From Legionella genomosp. 1 (lineage in GTDB: Bacteria; Pseudomonadota; Gammaproteobacteria; Legionellales; Legionellaceae), in the NCBI GenBank assembly GCA_945901145.1, contig CAMDJY010000014.1:1-12777 (forward strand): 12,777 nt of DNA. Reading direction: 5' to 3'. Shown piece after piece: positions 1-8,558 of the stretch; the stretch's first letter is position 1; every line of letters begins with the position of its first letter. The notes under the pieces are model-generated. The model worked only from the letters and a program-made list of their open reading frames with translations. It was not told the DNA's origin and ran no database searches. A program made the translations under genes and the position numbers.

Positions 1-142
1 CAAAATCAGCTCTGACTTGATATCCTTTATCAAAAGCTTCTGCTGAAAAACCACTGACTTTGAGTAGCATGAAGAAAAATGCCAGTAAACCAAACAACAT
101 AAAAAGACCTACACTCACATCAACTTGACGTTGTTTTTTCAT
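1..142 (-). CDS. mlaD: MlaD, MCE-domain phospholipid-binding protein (N-terminal part)
   Basis: This partial gene (47 complete codons) runs off the left edge. It begins directly next to the mlaE stop codon, with no intergenic base. The N-terminus is short and basic (MKKQRQVDVSVGL), followed by one hydrophobic inner-membrane anchor at about residues 11-28 and then VSGFSAEAFDKGYQV, the expected entry into the MCE domain. MlaD of other bacteria forms a periplasmic hexameric ring bound to the MlaFE transporter and passes phospholipids between the inner membrane and MlaC. The assignment rests on the anchor, the VGLF-type start typical of MlaD, and its place after mlaF and mlaE. The MCE domain itself is mostly outside the window. 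Confidence 0.88.
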   Translation of the reverse strand, partial: MKKQRQVDVSVGLFMLFGLLAFFFMLLKVSGFSAEAFDKGYQVRADF

Positions 143-925
143 TTACCAGTCTCCAATCATGACTGCAGTCAGTAAAAAATCAAAACCCAACACAGCTAAC
201 GACGCATAAACCACAGAACGGGTTGTTGCCTGGCTGATGCCTTCTGCGGTTGGGATACAGGTAAAACCTTGAAAAACGGCAACCCAGATCACCAACCCAG
301 CAAACACCAGGCTCTTAATCATCCCATTAACAATATCTGTATGGAAATTTATCGAAGCTTGCATATTCGACCAAAAGGTACCTGAATCGATACCAAGCCA
401 TAAAACGCCGACGGCATAGCCACCATAAATTGCCACGGCAGAGAAAATTAAAGCTAATGCGGGTAATGCCATAAGGCCTGCAAGAAAACGCGGGTAAATG
501 ATACGAGCAAGTGGGTCAACACCCATCATATCCATACTTGCTAGCTGCTCAGTTGCTTTCATCAAACCAATTTCAGCAGTTAAGGCTGAACCGGCTCGGC
601 CTGCGAATAATAAAGCACTCATCACTGGACCCAATTCACGGGTAATGCTTAAAGCAAGCAATTGACCAACTTGACTGGTTGCACCAAATTTCTGCAAGGT
701 ATGATACCCTTCCAGACCGACAACCATGCCGATAAATAGTCCAGAAACCACCACAATTAAACAAGACAATACCCCCACAAAATACAGTTGTCGCCATAAA
801 TCCGGCCATAAACGTTTGATGTCAGGCCTACGACATAAAACATGCATTAAAAAAGCCCCAGAGCGTCCAAACGTTTCCAGTAAATTTAAAGTTTTATGAC
901 CTAATCCTGCAATCGCATTAAGCAT
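143..925 (-). CDS. mlaE: MlaE, permease of the Mla phospholipid ABC transporter
   Basis: This is a 260-residue inner-membrane permease of the MlaE/YrbE family, which works with MlaF (ATPase) and MlaD to maintain outer-membrane lipid asymmetry. Family hallmarks are visible: a hydrophobic segment at about 48-72 ([19 protein letters not shown]), then the conserved region [20 protein letters not shown] and [20 protein letters not shown] at about 94-136, then further hydrophobic helices to the C-terminus. The open frame extends 22 codons upstream, but that extension lies entirely inside mlaF. The ATG at 925 has a good GGAGG 9 bases before it and gives the usual family length, so it was chosen. The gene overlaps the end of mlaF by 8 bases, which suggests translational coupling. 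Confidence 0.95.
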   Translation of the reverse strand: MLNAIAGLGHKTLNLLETFGRSGAFLMHVLCRRPDIKRLWPDLWRQLYFVGVLSCLIVVVSGLFIGMVVGLEGYHTLQKFGATSQVGQLLALSITRELGPVMSALLFAGRAGSALTAEIGLMKATEQLASMDMMGVDPLARIIYPRFLAGLMALPALALIFSAVAIYGGYAVGVLWLGIDSGTFWSNMQASINFHTDIVNGMIKSLVFAGLVIWVAVFQGFTCIPTAEGISQATTRSVVYASLAVLGFDFLLTAVMIGDW

Positions 926-1715
926 CAAGCAATTCCTCCGTATAGGGGCGCGCCGGATAATGAAATGGCACAACACCATCGGCCTCACCATGCATAAATT
1001 GTTTGATCTGCGGTTGTTGCGATGTTTTTAACGACTCAGGCGTGCCTTCTCCAATCACACGTCCGCCAGAGAAAAGATAAACATAATCAGCGATGGAACA
1101 GGTCTCTTCAACATCATGCGATACAATAATTGTTGTGGTTTGCAAAAGTTCATTTAAACTCTTGATTAACCGCACCAACACACCCATTGAAATTGGGTCT
1201 TGGCCAGTAAAGGGCTCATCATACATCATCAGGGCGGGGTCTAACGCAATCGCTCGGGCCAAGGCAACCCGTCGTGCCATGCCACCGGATAATTGCGCAG
1301 GCATCAAAGACGCAATCCCGCGTAAGCCCACCGCTTCTAGCTTCATCAACACGATATCGCGAATCATTGCCTTATTCAGATGTGTATGCTCTCGCAAGGG
1401 GAAAGCGACGTTATCAAACACGGATAAATGAGTAAATAAAGCACTGTTTTGAAATAATAATCCCATTTTACGACGCGCGCGATTTAATGCTGGACGAGAA
1501 AGATGATGAATGGAATGACCATCAACAAGCACTTTCCCAGATAATGGCACGAGCAAGCCACCGATTAATTGCAACAGCGTGGTTTTACCACTACCGCTTG
1601 AGCCCATAATCGCAGTAATCTTACCGCGTTTCATGGTTAAATCGACATCATTAAAAATGACCCGGTCATGATGCGAAAACACAAGATTTTGAATGGATAC
1701 GCAATTTTCGTGCAT
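918..1715 (-). CDS. mlaF: MlaF, ATPase of the Mla phospholipid ABC transporter
   Basis: This is a 265-residue cytoplasmic ABC ATPase with all motifs intact: Walker A GSSGSGKT (38-45), Q-loop Gln89, signature LSGGM (142-146), Walker B LMMYDE (162-167) and switch His200. The signature [19 protein letters not shown] and the following [14 protein letters not shown] are typical of MlaF. With MlaE and MlaD it powers phospholipid movement between the inner membrane and the periplasmic carrier MlaC. It is the first gene of the operon in this window and is transcribed away from kdsD. No strong ribosome-binding site precedes the ATG. The identity is supported by both the sequence and the mlaE-mlaD neighbours. 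Confidence 0.95.
   Translation of the reverse strand: MHENCVSIQNLVFSHHDRVIFNDVDLTMKRGKITAIMGSSGSGKTTLLQLIGGLLVPLSGKVLVDGHSIHHLSRPALNRARRKMGLLFQNSALFTHLSVFDNVAFPLREHTHLNKAMIRDIVLMKLEAVGLRGIASLMPAQLSGGMARRVALARAIALDPALMMYDEPFTGQDPISMGVLVRLIKSLNELLQTTTIIVSHDVEETCSIADYVYLFSGGRVIGEGTPESLKTSQQPQIKQFMHGEADGVVPFHYPARPYTEELLDA
935..939 (-). promoter_or_regulatory. Shine-Dalgarno site that fixes the mlaE start
   Basis: A GGAGG motif on the minus strand sits 9 bases upstream of the ATG at 925, inside the last codons of mlaF. No comparable site precedes the longer possible start at 991, so this motif decides the start of mlaE. Confidence 0.75.
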
Positions 1716-1746
1716 TGACTCATGATTCTTAAGAGATGATAATTTC

Positions 1747-1777
1747 AGTATACACCGGTGTATTCAATTTTTTCCAA
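1747..1777 (-). promoter_or_regulatory. Candidate mlaF promoter with a 14-bp palindromic operator
   Basis: On the minus strand, TTGGAA (1777-1772) and TATACT (1752-1747) form a plausible -35/-10 pair with a 19-base spacer. The predicted transcript start is near 1740, about 25 bases before the mlaF ATG. A perfect palindrome, ATACACCGGTGTAT, occupies 1750-1763 and overlaps the -10 box, where a dimeric repressor would block transcription. The motifs are seen directly; their function is inferred. Confidence 0.45.
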
Positions 1778-1790
1778 TAAGAAACGAATG

Positions 1791-1839
1791 ATTTAGAAAT
1801 TTTTCTATCTACTTAATAATTATGATAGAATTTCTAAAT
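1791..1839. repeat. Imperfect inverted repeat in the mlaF/kdsD divergent region
   Basis: The left arm (1791-1809, starting ATTTAGAAAT) and the right arm (1824-1839, ending TTTCTAAAT) are reverse complements, apart from a 3-base T insertion in the left arm. The 14-base centre is very AT-rich. Candidate -10 boxes for kdsD (TATGAT at 1821 or TAGAAT at 1826) fall at the start of or within the right arm, without a convincing -35. The structure could be a regulator site or a hairpin in the kdsD leader. Confidence 0.4.
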
Positions 1840-1863
1840 TAAATCTTAAGACAATTTTTAAGC

Positions 1864-2826
1864 ATGAATTTTACCGAATTGGGCCTAGCCCTTGTGAAAA
1901 TCGAAGCACAAGCGGTGTTTGAATTAATCCAAAAGATTGATAAACATTTTGACAGAGCATGTACAGAGCTCCTCAAATGCCCCGGTCGAATTGTGGTGAC
2001 CGGCATGGGAAAATCAGGACATATCGCGAGAAAAGTTGCCGCAACTTTTGCCAGTACAGGTTCACCCGCATTTTTCATGCACCCTGCTGAAGCCAGTCAC
2101 GGTGATGCAGGCATGATTACCTCTCAAGACGTCGTGCTCATGATTTCACACTCAGGCCAAACGCTAGAATTACTCGCCATTCTGCCATTGATTAAACGTT
2201 TAGGTATACCTTTAATCGCAATGACTGGTCATGCAGATTCTACGCTCGCACAAACAGCAGATATTCATCTAGATGTCAGTATCCATCAAGAAGCCTGTCC
2301 TTTAGGATTAGCACCAACCACCAGCACCACCGTATCGCTGGTGATGGGCGATGCACTTGCTATCGCTTTATTGCAAGCGCGAGGCTTTACCGCCGATGAT
2401 TTTGCAAGATCACATCCTGGTGGCTCTTTGGGTAAAAAGCTCTTACTTAAAATTGATGATCTCTATCACCAAGGTGATGCAATTCCTATCGTTCATGAAC
2501 ATGTCACAGTCAGGGAAGCGCTGATTGAAGTCAGTGAAAAAAAATTAGGGATGACCTGTGTCGTCAATGAGTTGAATCAATTAGTTGGCGTTTATACGGA
2601 TGGTGATATTCGTCGCACATTAATCGAAGCACATGATATCAACGTCACCCCCCTCAAACACGTCATGTCACATCACTATCGAACCATTAAACCTGGAGCG
2701 CTAGCCGCGGAGGCATTAGCATTAATGCAACAACATCGAATCACATCGTTAGTTATTGAAGATCAAGCAAAACAACCAGCTGCTGTGATCCATATTCACG
2801 ACCTACTCCGTGCAGGGGTGATTTAA
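1864..2826 (+). CDS. kdsD: KdsD, arabinose-5-phosphate isomerase
   Basis: This is a 320-residue cytoplasmic enzyme that converts ribulose-5-phosphate to arabinose-5-phosphate, the first step toward Kdo of the LPS inner core. An N-terminal SIS domain (about 30-175) contains GMGKSGHIARK and ASHGDAGM. It is followed by two CBS domains (about 205-260 and 265-320). Counted against the E. coli enzyme with an offset of nine, the expected catalytic residues are present: Lys50, His79, Glu102, Glu143 and His184. The gene opens the kds-lpt operon and ends 22 bases before kdsC. No good Shine-Dalgarno precedes the ATG. The second operon gene, a Kdo-phosphate phosphatase, supports KdsD rather than a GutQ or KpsF paralogue. 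Confidence 0.96.
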   Translation: MNFTELGLALVKIEAQAVFELIQKIDKHFDRACTELLKCPGRIVVTGMGKSGHIARKVAATFASTGSPAFFMHPAEASHGDAGMITSQDVVLMISHSGQTLELLAILPLIKRLGIPLIAMTGHADSTLAQTADIHLDVSIHQEACPLGLAPTTSTTVSLVMGDALAIALLQARGFTADDFARSHPGGSLGKKLLLKIDDLYHQGDAIPIVHEHVTVREALIEVSEKKLGMTCVVNELNQLVGVYTDGDIRRTLIEAHDINVTPLKHVMSHHYRTIKPGALAAEALALMQQHRITSLVIEDQAKQPAAVIHIHDLLRAGVI

Positions 2827-2848
2827 ATCTAATATTAAGGACTTACCC

Positions 2849-3376
2849 ATGAGTAACTTGATTGAAAAAGCTCAAAAAATTAAATGTCTCATTTGTGATG
2901 TCGATGGCGTGCTCACCGATGGCTCACTCTACTTTGACTCTGCCGGCAACGAAGTAAAGGTTTTTCAGGTTCTCGATGGTGTTGGGTTAAAATTACTGAT
3001 GTTTGCTGGCATCGAAGTTGCGGTTATCACGGGCTCTGTCACCAATATTATCGATCTTCGTATGCAGCAATTACAAATCAAACATTATTTTAAAGGCCAA
3101 GTGAACAAGCAAGTCGCCTACCAAACACTAAAAACCCGACTGAACTTAGAAGACGAGGACTTCGCCTACATCGGTGATGATTTACCTGACCTCCCGATCA
3201 TTCGGCAAGTCGGCTTAGGTATTGCAATTGCCAATGCCGTAGAGCAAGTCAAAGCTGTTGCTGATATGCAAACCAAACAATTCGGTGGTCAAGGTGGTGT
3301 GCGTGAAATCTGCGACTTCATCTTGCATGCGCAAAATAAATTTGAACTGGCTTTAGATAAATATTTAACATCATGA
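2849..3376 (+). CDS. kdsC: KdsC, Kdo-8-phosphate phosphatase
   Basis: This 175-residue HAD-superfamily phosphatase of the small cap-less type releases phosphate from Kdo-8-phosphate to give Kdo. It shows motif I DVDGVLTD (17-24, nucleophile Asp17 and acid Asp19), motif II Thr61 in ITGS, the motif III lysine (Lys87 in VNKQVAY) and motif IV GDDLPD (109-114). The conserved GGQGGVREICDFIL near the end is also typical. AAGGA lies just upstream of the ATG with reasonable spacing. The stop codon overlaps the lptC start in an ATGA, as in many kds-lpt operons. Confidence 0.96.
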   Translation: MSNLIEKAQKIKCLICDVDGVLTDGSLYFDSAGNEVKVFQVLDGVGLKLLMFAGIEVAVITGSVTNIIDLRMQQLQIKHYFKGQVNKQVAYQTLKTRLNLEDEDFAYIGDDLPDLPIIRQVGLGIAIANAVEQVKAVADMQTKQFGGQGGVREICDFILHAQNKFELALDKYLTS

Positions 3377-3945
3377 ACACAACAACTCAAGCAAGTTTGA
3401 TGGGGTTAGGCTTATTGATGCTGGCGTGCCTCAGCTGGTATGGCGCAAGCTCTTCGCCAACTGTTACAGTCAATACTGCACAATTAGCAGCTCTGCCTGA
3501 TCAACGCATCACGACACTTCAAGTACAACAATTTGATCAGGCAGGCAATCTATTACACCTGCTCAACACGCCATTGATGGAGCATATGCCTCTAAAAGAC
3601 ATCCACCTGCTCTATCAACCCATCATCAAAGTCACAGAACCAAATCAGCCTACTTGGGAAATCCGTGCAAGAGAAGCGACTGCAAAACAAGGTGCAAAAC
3701 AAATTACTTTTCTACATGACGTCTTGATTCATCAGCATGCTGACGCCAATCATAGTGCACAAACCATTCAAACCAACCAAATTGTTTATTTTCCTAAACA
3801 AAAACTCGCAACAACTGATCAAAAAATTATTTGGAACCAATCAAATCATCAAGTTGAAGCCATAGGCATGAATGCTTATATCAATGAACATCGCATCGAT
3901 TTATTAAATCAAGCTCGAGCAGTCTATGCGCCGATGCATGATTAA
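3373..3945 (+). CDS. lptC: LptC, LPS-export inner-membrane bitopic protein
   Basis: This 190-residue protein has one N-terminal membrane helix at about residues 8-25 (SLMGLGLLMLACLSWYG) followed by a periplasmic LptC/OstA-type domain, close to the usual family length. LptC receives LPS from LptB2FG and hands it to LptA. The sequence of this family is poorly conserved, so the call leans on the topology, on weak motifs such as LNTPLMEHMP and WEIRAREATAKQG, and above all on the order kdsC-lptC-lptA-lptB. Its start overlaps the kdsC stop by 4 bases and its end overlaps lptA. Confidence 0.92.
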   Translation: MNTTTQASLMGLGLLMLACLSWYGASSSPTVTVNTAQLAALPDQRITTLQVQQFDQAGNLLHLLNTPLMEHMPLKDIHLLYQPIIKVTEPNQPTWEIRAREATAKQGAKQITFLHDVLIHQHADANHSAQTIQTNQIVYFPKQKLATTDQKIIWNQSNHQVEAIGMNAYINEHRIDLLNQARAVYAPMHD

Positions 3946-4432
3946 ATGGCTATTCTGGATGATTATCAGTTGTTGCCCGATCGCATCACAGGCTTTAGAC
4001 AGCGACAAAACAGCAATCGTATACTTAAGCGCAGGTACAGCATCACTCAACCAAGAAACACATACAGGAACCTATAGCCATCAAGTGAGAGTCGACCAGG
4101 GGTCAACACACATTCGAGCGCACACTGCAAGTACCAGTGGCAACAATAAAAATCAGCTGGTCCATGCAATCATTCACGGCAACCAAAAACAACAAGCCCA
4201 TTTATGGACCACGCCTTCCCCAAACAAATTACCGATTCATGCGTATGCAGATCTGATTCACTATTATCCTTTAGAACATCGAGTAGAATTAATGGGTCAT
4301 GCGCGTATTATCCAAAATAAAAATTCTTTTTCAGCACCTAAGATATATTATGATACCGTCAAACAACAAGTCACGACAGAACAACAAGGATCGGAGCGGA
4401 CAGTGATTATTTATGACCAGAGTCAATCATGA
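3938..4432 (+). CDS. lptA: LptA, periplasmic LPS-transport bridge protein
   Basis: The product is about 164 residues. A signal peptide ([19 protein letters not shown], cleavage expected after SQA) leads into an OstA-like domain containing [10 protein letters not shown] and [24 protein letters not shown]. LptA oligomers form the beta-jellyroll bridge that carries LPS across the periplasm from LptC to LptD. The frame is also open from an ATG at 3926, which would add MRRC in front. I chose 3938 because it gives a cleaner signal peptide and overlaps lptC by only 8 bases, but neither start has a clear ribosome-binding site. The gene ends in an ATGA overlap with lptB. Confidence 0.92.
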   Translation: MIKWLFWMIISCCPIASQALDSDKTAIVYLSAGTASLNQETHTGTYSHQVRVDQGSTHIRAHTASTSGNNKNQLVHAIIHGNQKQQAHLWTTPSPNKLPIHAYADLIHYYPLEHRVELMGHARIIQNKNSFSAPKIYYDTVKQQVTTEQQGSERTVIIYDQSQS

Positions 4433-5154
4433 GCACATTATCAGCACAGCATTTAAAAAAAACTTTTAAGTCAAGAAGCATTGTCGATGATGTCAGTCTA
4501 TCCATCATCCAGGGTGAATGCGTTGGTTTGTTGGGTCCCAATGGTGCTGGCAAAACCACCTGTTTTTACCTACTGGTTGGTCTGCTCAGCACGGATGCAG
4601 GCGAAATCTATCTCGACCAAACAAAACTCACAAAAAAAACGTTGGATGCACGCGCACGCTTAGGTATTGGCTATTTACCTCAAGAGGCTTCTATTTTTCG
4701 TAAAATGACCGTAAATGACAATATCTTAGCCATTTTAGAGCGCAGACACGACCTCACGAAATCACCACGACTCAAAAAACTCGAAGAATTATTATACGAA
4801 TTTAGCGTCACTCATATTAGGAATACTTTAGGCATGCGTCTATCAGGCGGAGAAAGGCGCCGCGTAGAAATTGCTCGTGCATTGGCGATGAATCCTGTTT
4901 TTATTTTACTTGATGAACCTTTTGCAGGCGTCGATCCCATTTCTGTCCTAGACATCAAAAAAATCATTCAACATTTGTGCGAACGTCAAATTGGTGTTTT
5001 AATTACCGACCACAATGTGAGAGAAACGTTAGATATTTGTGAACGTGCGTACATCATGAGCCAAGGCAAACTCCTGTGTGAAGGAACACCCAAAGAAATT
5101 TTAGCAAACGAACAAGTCCGTGCCGTTTACTTAGGTGAAGATTTTAAATTATAG
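4429..5154 (+). CDS. lptB: LptB, ATPase of the LPS-export ABC transporter
   Basis: This 241-residue cytoplasmic ATPase drives the LptB2FG transporter that extracts LPS from the inner membrane. All ABC motifs are intact: Walker A GPNGAGKT (36-43), Q-loop Gln85, signature LSGGERRR (138-145), Walker B FILLDE (158-163) and switch His195 in [12 protein letters not shown]. The [12 protein letters not shown] signature and [10 protein letters not shown] are characteristic of LptB. It is the last gene of the kds-lpt run. In many gammaproteobacteria rpoN follows lptB; here a glutaminase gene follows after 41 bases. Confidence 0.97.
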   Translation: MSTLSAQHLKKTFKSRSIVDDVSLSIIQGECVGLLGPNGAGKTTCFYLLVGLLSTDAGEIYLDQTKLTKKTLDARARLGIGYLPQEASIFRKMTVNDNILAILERRHDLTKSPRLKKLEELLYEFSVTHIRNTLGMRLSGGERRRVEIARALAMNPVFILLDEPFAGVDPISVLDIKKIIQHLCERQIGVLITDHNVRETLDICERAYIMSQGKLLCEGTPKEILANEQVRAVYLGEDFKL

Positions 5155-5167
5155 AATCTTTCCTATG

Positions 5168-5176
5168 TGCTATAAT
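5168..5176 (+). promoter_or_regulatory. Extended -10 promoter candidate for glsA
   Basis: TGC directly precedes a perfect TATAAT, giving an extended -10 element that does not need a good -35, and none is visible. Transcription would start near 5183, leaving a very short leader before the glsA ATG. The -10 is also one arm of a short inverted repeat (ATTATAG at 5148-5154, CTATAAT at 5170-5176). Confidence 0.45.
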
Positions 5177-5195
5177 CTGGTTAACTATTTTAATA

Positions 5196-6137
5196 ATGAA
5201 CTCTATGAATAATAACAATTTAACCCTTGAACTACTTAAAAATATCGTCACAGCAGCTGAAAAAAATCAAGATGGAAAAACAGCGAATTATATTCCTGAA
5301 CTTGCCAATGTCGACCCAAACATCACGGCCATTGCCGTCCAGCCCTTGAATGAGCAAGTGCTAATGTATAGCAATTCACCTCTAGATGCAGTCACCCTAC
5401 AAAGCACCGCAAAGATGATTCCCTTAATTGGTCTACTCGAAGAACGAGGGCCCGAAAAAGTCTTTGAATGGGTCAAAGTTGAACCGTCAGGCGATGAGTT
5501 TTCTTCGATTACACGCCTAGAGCAATTTGGTCCAAAGCCTTCAAATCCGATGCTTAATGCTGGGGCAATCACCCTATGTTCACAGATTCCTGGCGCAGGC
5601 GAACTTGCATTTGGTTGGCTGGAATCTTGGATCAAAATTTTGTTTAATCAAAAATTGCGGATTAATCCCATGGTATTTGCCTCAGAAAAAAGTACCGGGG
5701 ACAGAAACCGATCACTGGCTTACCTATTACATAGTCGCAAAAATCTGAATAAGCCGGTCACCGAAACCCTCGATCTTTATTTCACACTCTGCTCTTACGA
5801 AGCAACTTTAGATCAAATGCTGTATTTACCAACCCTATTAGCCAATGCCGGTCGAGACCCAAACACACAACAACAAATTATCAGCGAAGAGACTTGTAAA
5901 ATAACCTTGGCTATCATGGCAACTTGTGGTCTTTATGATGAAACTGGCACACATATGGTCAAAACAGGCTTGCCGGCAAAAAGTGGTGTTTCTGGATACA
6001 CCATTGCGACCGCACCTGGAAAAGCTGGCATTGCGGTATTAAGCCCGCGAGTCAATACCAAAGGCAACAGTATTCGCGGTGAGATTATGCTTGAAGCCCT
6101 CTCTAAGGCGACACAATGGCATTTTGCGATTCCTTAA
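5196..6137 (+). CDS. glsA: Glutaminase (serine-dependent beta-lactamase fold)
   Basis: This 313-residue cytoplasmic enzyme hydrolyses L-glutamine to L-glutamate and ammonia. The family's active-site residues can be placed: Ser70-x-x-Lys73 (LQSTAK), Asn121 in SNPMLNAGAI, Glu164 and Asn171 in SEKSTGDRNRSLAY, Tyr201 in CSYEATLDQML, Tyr247 in GLYDETG, and Ser263 in GLPAKSGVSG. The length fits the single-domain bacterial enzymes. A start at 5205 (fourth codon) is equally possible, since neither ATG has a Shine-Dalgarno. The gene follows lptB and precedes sdaA on the same strand, but probably has its own promoter. The family can contribute to acid tolerance through ammonia release; that role here is inference. 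Confidence 0.94.
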   Translation: MNSMNNNNLTLELLKNIVTAAEKNQDGKTANYIPELANVDPNITAIAVQPLNEQVLMYSNSPLDAVTLQSTAKMIPLIGLLEERGPEKVFEWVKVEPSGDEFSSITRLEQFGPKPSNPMLNAGAITLCSQIPGAGELAFGWLESWIKILFNQKLRINPMVFASEKSTGDRNRSLAYLLHSRKNLNKPVTETLDLYFTLCSYEATLDQMLYLPTLLANAGRDPNTQQQIISEETCKITLAIMATCGLYDETGTHMVKTGLPAKSGVSGYTIATAPGKAGIAVLSPRVNTKGNSIRGEIMLEALSKATQWHFAIP

Positions 6138-6139
6138 AT

Positions 6140-6168
6140 TTGCTAGCATCCATCAAAATATTTATGTT
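6140..6168 (+). promoter_or_regulatory. Weak promoter candidate for sdaA
   Basis: TTGCTA (6140-6145) and TATGTT (6163-6168) are separated by 17 bases in the 75-base AT-rich gap between glsA and sdaA. No terminator hairpin is visible in the gap, so sdaA may also be read through from glsA. Confidence 0.25.
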
Positions 6169-6212
6169 AAAGTAATACTATCGTCTTTTTTATAAATATA
6201 AGAATATAAAAC

Positions 6213-7589
6213 ATGAGCATAAGCCTATTTGATCTGTTTTCGATTGGCATTGGTCCTTCAAGTTCTCACACCGTCGGCCCGATGCTTGCTGCTCATGCCT
6301 TCTTAGAGAAATTAGAACATAGTCGTTTTTTTGACAAAACAGAACGTATCAAAATCGAGGTCTACGGTTCTCTTGCTTTAACTGGCAAAGGACATGCCAC
6401 AGATAAAGCATTGTTAAACGGCCTCGAAGGGCAATTACCTGAGACGGTACGTCCTGAAACCATGACCCCGCGAACCTTAGAAATTATCGAAACACAAACC
6501 ATCTGCTTAGGTGGCAAAAAAAATATTCCTTTTCATGAAACCCGGGATTTGGTTTTTTTACAAAAAGAATTACTGCCTAAACACACCAATGGCATGCGTT
6601 TTACTGCGTTTAATGGCATTTCTGAGCCTTTAATGAGCGATGTCTATTATTCAATTGGCGGTGGCTTTATTCTCACTGAAGACGAATTTTCTGAACCAGA
6701 ACCAACGACGCAAACCCTGCCCTATCCTTTTGATACCGCCGCAGATATTCTGAGACTTTGTAAACAAAACAACTTCACGATTGCCGAACTCATGTTACAA
6801 AATGAATTAACTTGGCGCAGTTTACCTGAAATTCACGAGGGCATATTAAATTTAGCCCGGGTAATGAATACCTGTATTGATAACGGTTGTAAACACGAGG
6901 GGATCTTGCCGGGTGGCTTAAACGTCAAACGGCGCGCGCCTGATCTTTTCAAAAAATTAAACGATCAACAAGGTGTTTGTAGTATCTATGAAAATGCCGA
7001 TGTGATGAATCGCTTAAATCTTTATGCCATGGCAGTCAATGAAGAAAATGCGGCCGGAGGACGGATTGTCACTGCCCCCACCAATGGTGCTGCAGGCATT
7101 ATCCCAGCTGTACTCCGGTATGCGCATGATGCACATCATAAACATCAACATCAAGATATTTTTACTTATTTTCTAACAGCTGCTGCCATCGGGATTTTAT
7201 ATAAAAAAGGCGCGTCTATTTCTGGTGCTGAAGTGGGCTGCCAAGGAGAAGTCGGTGTTGCCTCTTCCATGGCGGCAGCGGGCTTAACCGCCATGCTTGG
7301 CGGTAACATCGAGCAAATTGAAAACGCAGCAGAAATTGCCATGGAGCATCATTTAGGCATGACCTGTGACCCAGTCATGGGCTTAGTGCAAATTCCTTGT
7401 ATTGAACGCAACGCCATGGGCTCAGTCAAAGCCGTAAATGCCTGCCGGATGGCACTGATTGGCGACGGTCAACATCATATTTCCTTAGATAAAGTCATTC
7501 GCACCATGAAACAAACAGGCCAAGACATGCAAAGCATCTATAAAGAAACCTCACTCGGAGGCTTGGCTGTGAATTTGGTTGAGTGTTAA
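6213..7589 (+). CDS. sdaA: L-serine dehydratase, single-chain iron-sulfur type
   Basis: This 458-residue enzyme deaminates L-serine to pyruvate and ammonia using a [4Fe-4S] cluster instead of pyridoxal phosphate. The beta-like N-terminal domain begins [20 protein letters not shown] (2-21). The alpha-like catalytic domain carries [15 protein letters not shown] (287-301), [20 protein letters not shown] and [20 protein letters not shown]. The cluster cysteines are Cys343, Cys385 and Cys396, and the chain ends in Cys458. From memory, these positions and the length equal those described for the Legionella pneumophila enzyme, where the C-terminal cysteine enters the active site. The last 11 codons and the stop lie inside a 52-bp direct repeat whose second copy is 1.7 kb downstream. 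The enzyme appears intact. Confidence 0.97.
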   Translation: MSISLFDLFSIGIGPSSSHTVGPMLAAHAFLEKLEHSRFFDKTERIKIEVYGSLALTGKGHATDKALLNGLEGQLPETVRPETMTPRTLEIIETQTICLGGKKNIPFHETRDLVFLQKELLPKHTNGMRFTAFNGISEPLMSDVYYSIGGGFILTEDEFSEPEPTTQTLPYPFDTAADILRLCKQNNFTIAELMLQNELTWRSLPEIHEGILNLARVMNTCIDNGCKHEGILPGGLNVKRRAPDLFKKLNDQQGVCSIYENADVMNRLNLYAMAVNEENAAGGRIVTAPTNGAAGIIPAVLRYAHDAHHKHQHQDIFTYFLTAAAIGILYKKGASISGAEVGCQGEVGVASSMAAAGLTAMLGGNIEQIENAAEIAMEHHLGMTCDPVMGLVQIPCIERNAMGSVKAVNACRMALIGDGQHHISLDKVIRTMKQTGQDMQSIYKETSLGGLAVNLVEC

Positions 7590-7606
7590 TTGTTTTTTAA
7601 TACTCT
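7555..7606. repeat. 52-bp direct repeat, copy 1 (sdaA 3' end), putative attachment site
   Basis: This segment matches 9292-9343 at 50 of 52 bases, with differences at 7568 and 7571. It holds the last codons of sdaA, the stop, and 17 bases beyond. Past 7606 the similarity fades after a further ten bases if a one-base gap is allowed. The two copies enclose the AbiE block and look like the left and right ends of an insertion into the 3' end of sdaA. Confidence 0.85.
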
Positions 7607-7628
7607 ATTACAATGATGAAAAGTAAAA

Positions 7629-8558
7629 TTAAATCTGAAATTCACCGTCTTTTGTCTCGCCATCAACAATCATTTTTAACTCGGATAATAGTAGTTTGGT
7701 TTCATTAATTAAAAAAACTTTAAATTTTTCCTTTTTCAACGTCCTTTCTTGAATATCCAATGGAATAAAACGTGACAGTTCATCATGAAAGCGGTCACTG
7801 TGGATGATTTCATCCATGCTCATAATCATTTTCCCAAGCTTTGTTAGATAATCAGTAATTTTATAATCATGAATTTTGGATAAAATGAACTTTTTATCTA
7901 TCGTCGCTCCGCGCTGTTTTAACCAACGCAAATCCCAAATGTCCCGATGGCGCACATACCGGGTTGTATTGACCAAGGAGACTAATTTGTCAGCCATAAT
8001 TTCATTCAGGCTTTCCGTCATGATAAGAACATCGCTGTAACCGTCAGGTAAAAAATCATAATTAGCATTTAAAGCCTGAGGTGTTCTTGTATAAGCAGGA
8101 ATATTGCACACTTCAATTTTAATTTTTTGCCTGGGTAAGTCTTTTCGTGTGGGGAATGTTGTAATGGCAATTTGCCATTTATCAACTTTAATGTCTTGAT
8201 ATTTTGGTTCGACGAACATCTCTGAAGGTTCTTTTACTGTAACCTCTAATCCATATCTAGATGCAATATAATTTTCAATACATTCTTTCATGTCCATTAA
8301 CTGCGATGTTGTAAAATCATAACCCCCTGCAAAATCAAGGTCCTCACTAAATCGTGAAGAACCGTAACATAAACGAAGAGATGTGCCCCCTTGAAAAGTT
8401 AATTTATCTAATAATCCCTGTTTATCAAGCACAAAAAGCAAATCATAGTGTAATAATTCTTTTTCGATCACGGGCCTCATATGAGAATAGCCTTCCTCTC
8501 TCATTGCGAGCTCTACTAGCATATTAAAGTCTTCCTGGTTTGAGGTTAGTTTTATCAT
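7629..8558 (-). CDS. abiEii: AbiEii-family nucleotidyltransferase toxin
   Basis: This 309-residue protein has the DNA-polymerase-beta-like nucleotidyltransferase motifs of AbiEii toxins: motif I GGTS (57-60) with SEDLDF (71-76, metal-binding Asp73 and Asp75), motif II KIKIEV (145-150), motif III IMADKLVSL (187-195) with Asp190 and Lys191, and motif IV RHRDIWDL (203-210). Family members act as bacteriostatic toxins and as phage-abortive-infection effectors; related MenT enzymes add nucleotides to tRNA. The active site appears complete. Its ATG overlaps the abiEi stop (ATGA), with GGAAG 8 bases upstream, so the two are co-translated, antitoxin first. It ends 39 bases from the sdaA stop in convergent orientation with no terminator hairpin between them. 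Confidence 0.9.
   Translation of the reverse strand: MIKLTSNQEDFNMLVELAMREEGYSHMRPVIEKELLHYDLLFVLDKQGLLDKLTFQGGTSLRLCYGSSRFSEDLDFAGGYDFTTSQLMDMKECIENYIASRYGLEVTVKEPSEMFVEPKYQDIKVDKWQIAITTFPTRKDLPRQKIKIEVCNIPAYTRTPQALNANYDFLPDGYSDVLIMTESLNEIMADKLVSLVNTTRYVRHRDIWDLRWLKQRGATIDKKFILSKIHDYKITDYLTKLGKMIMSMDEIIHSDRFHDELSRFIPLDIQERTLKKEKFKVFLINETKLLLSELKMIVDGETKDGEFQI

Noticed and set aside
926..991. 22-codon N-terminal extension of mlaE
   Set aside because: It overlaps mlaF fully, has no ribosome-binding site, and makes the protein longer than the family; the ATG at 925 has GGAGG at a good distance.
1093..1431. Plus-strand open frame inside mlaF
   Set aside because: It is the antisense shadow of a clear ABC ATPase and has no recognisable motif.
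1839..2078. Minus-strand open frame over the start of kdsD
   Set aside because: It is antisense to the SIS domain of kdsD, with no motif or promoter of its own.
4481..4703. Two short plus-strand frames inside lptB
   Set aside because: They are alternate frames of an intact lptB, with no supporting signal.
5288..5748. Open frames on both strands within glsA
   Set aside because: They overlap the catalytic region of an intact glutaminase and lack family features.
7590..7628. Terminator between sdaA and abiEii, suggested by the T-run at 7593-7598
   Set aside because: No GC-rich hairpin precedes the T-run, and the run lies inside the direct repeat, where it also encodes lysine and asparagine codons of the antitoxin on the other strand.
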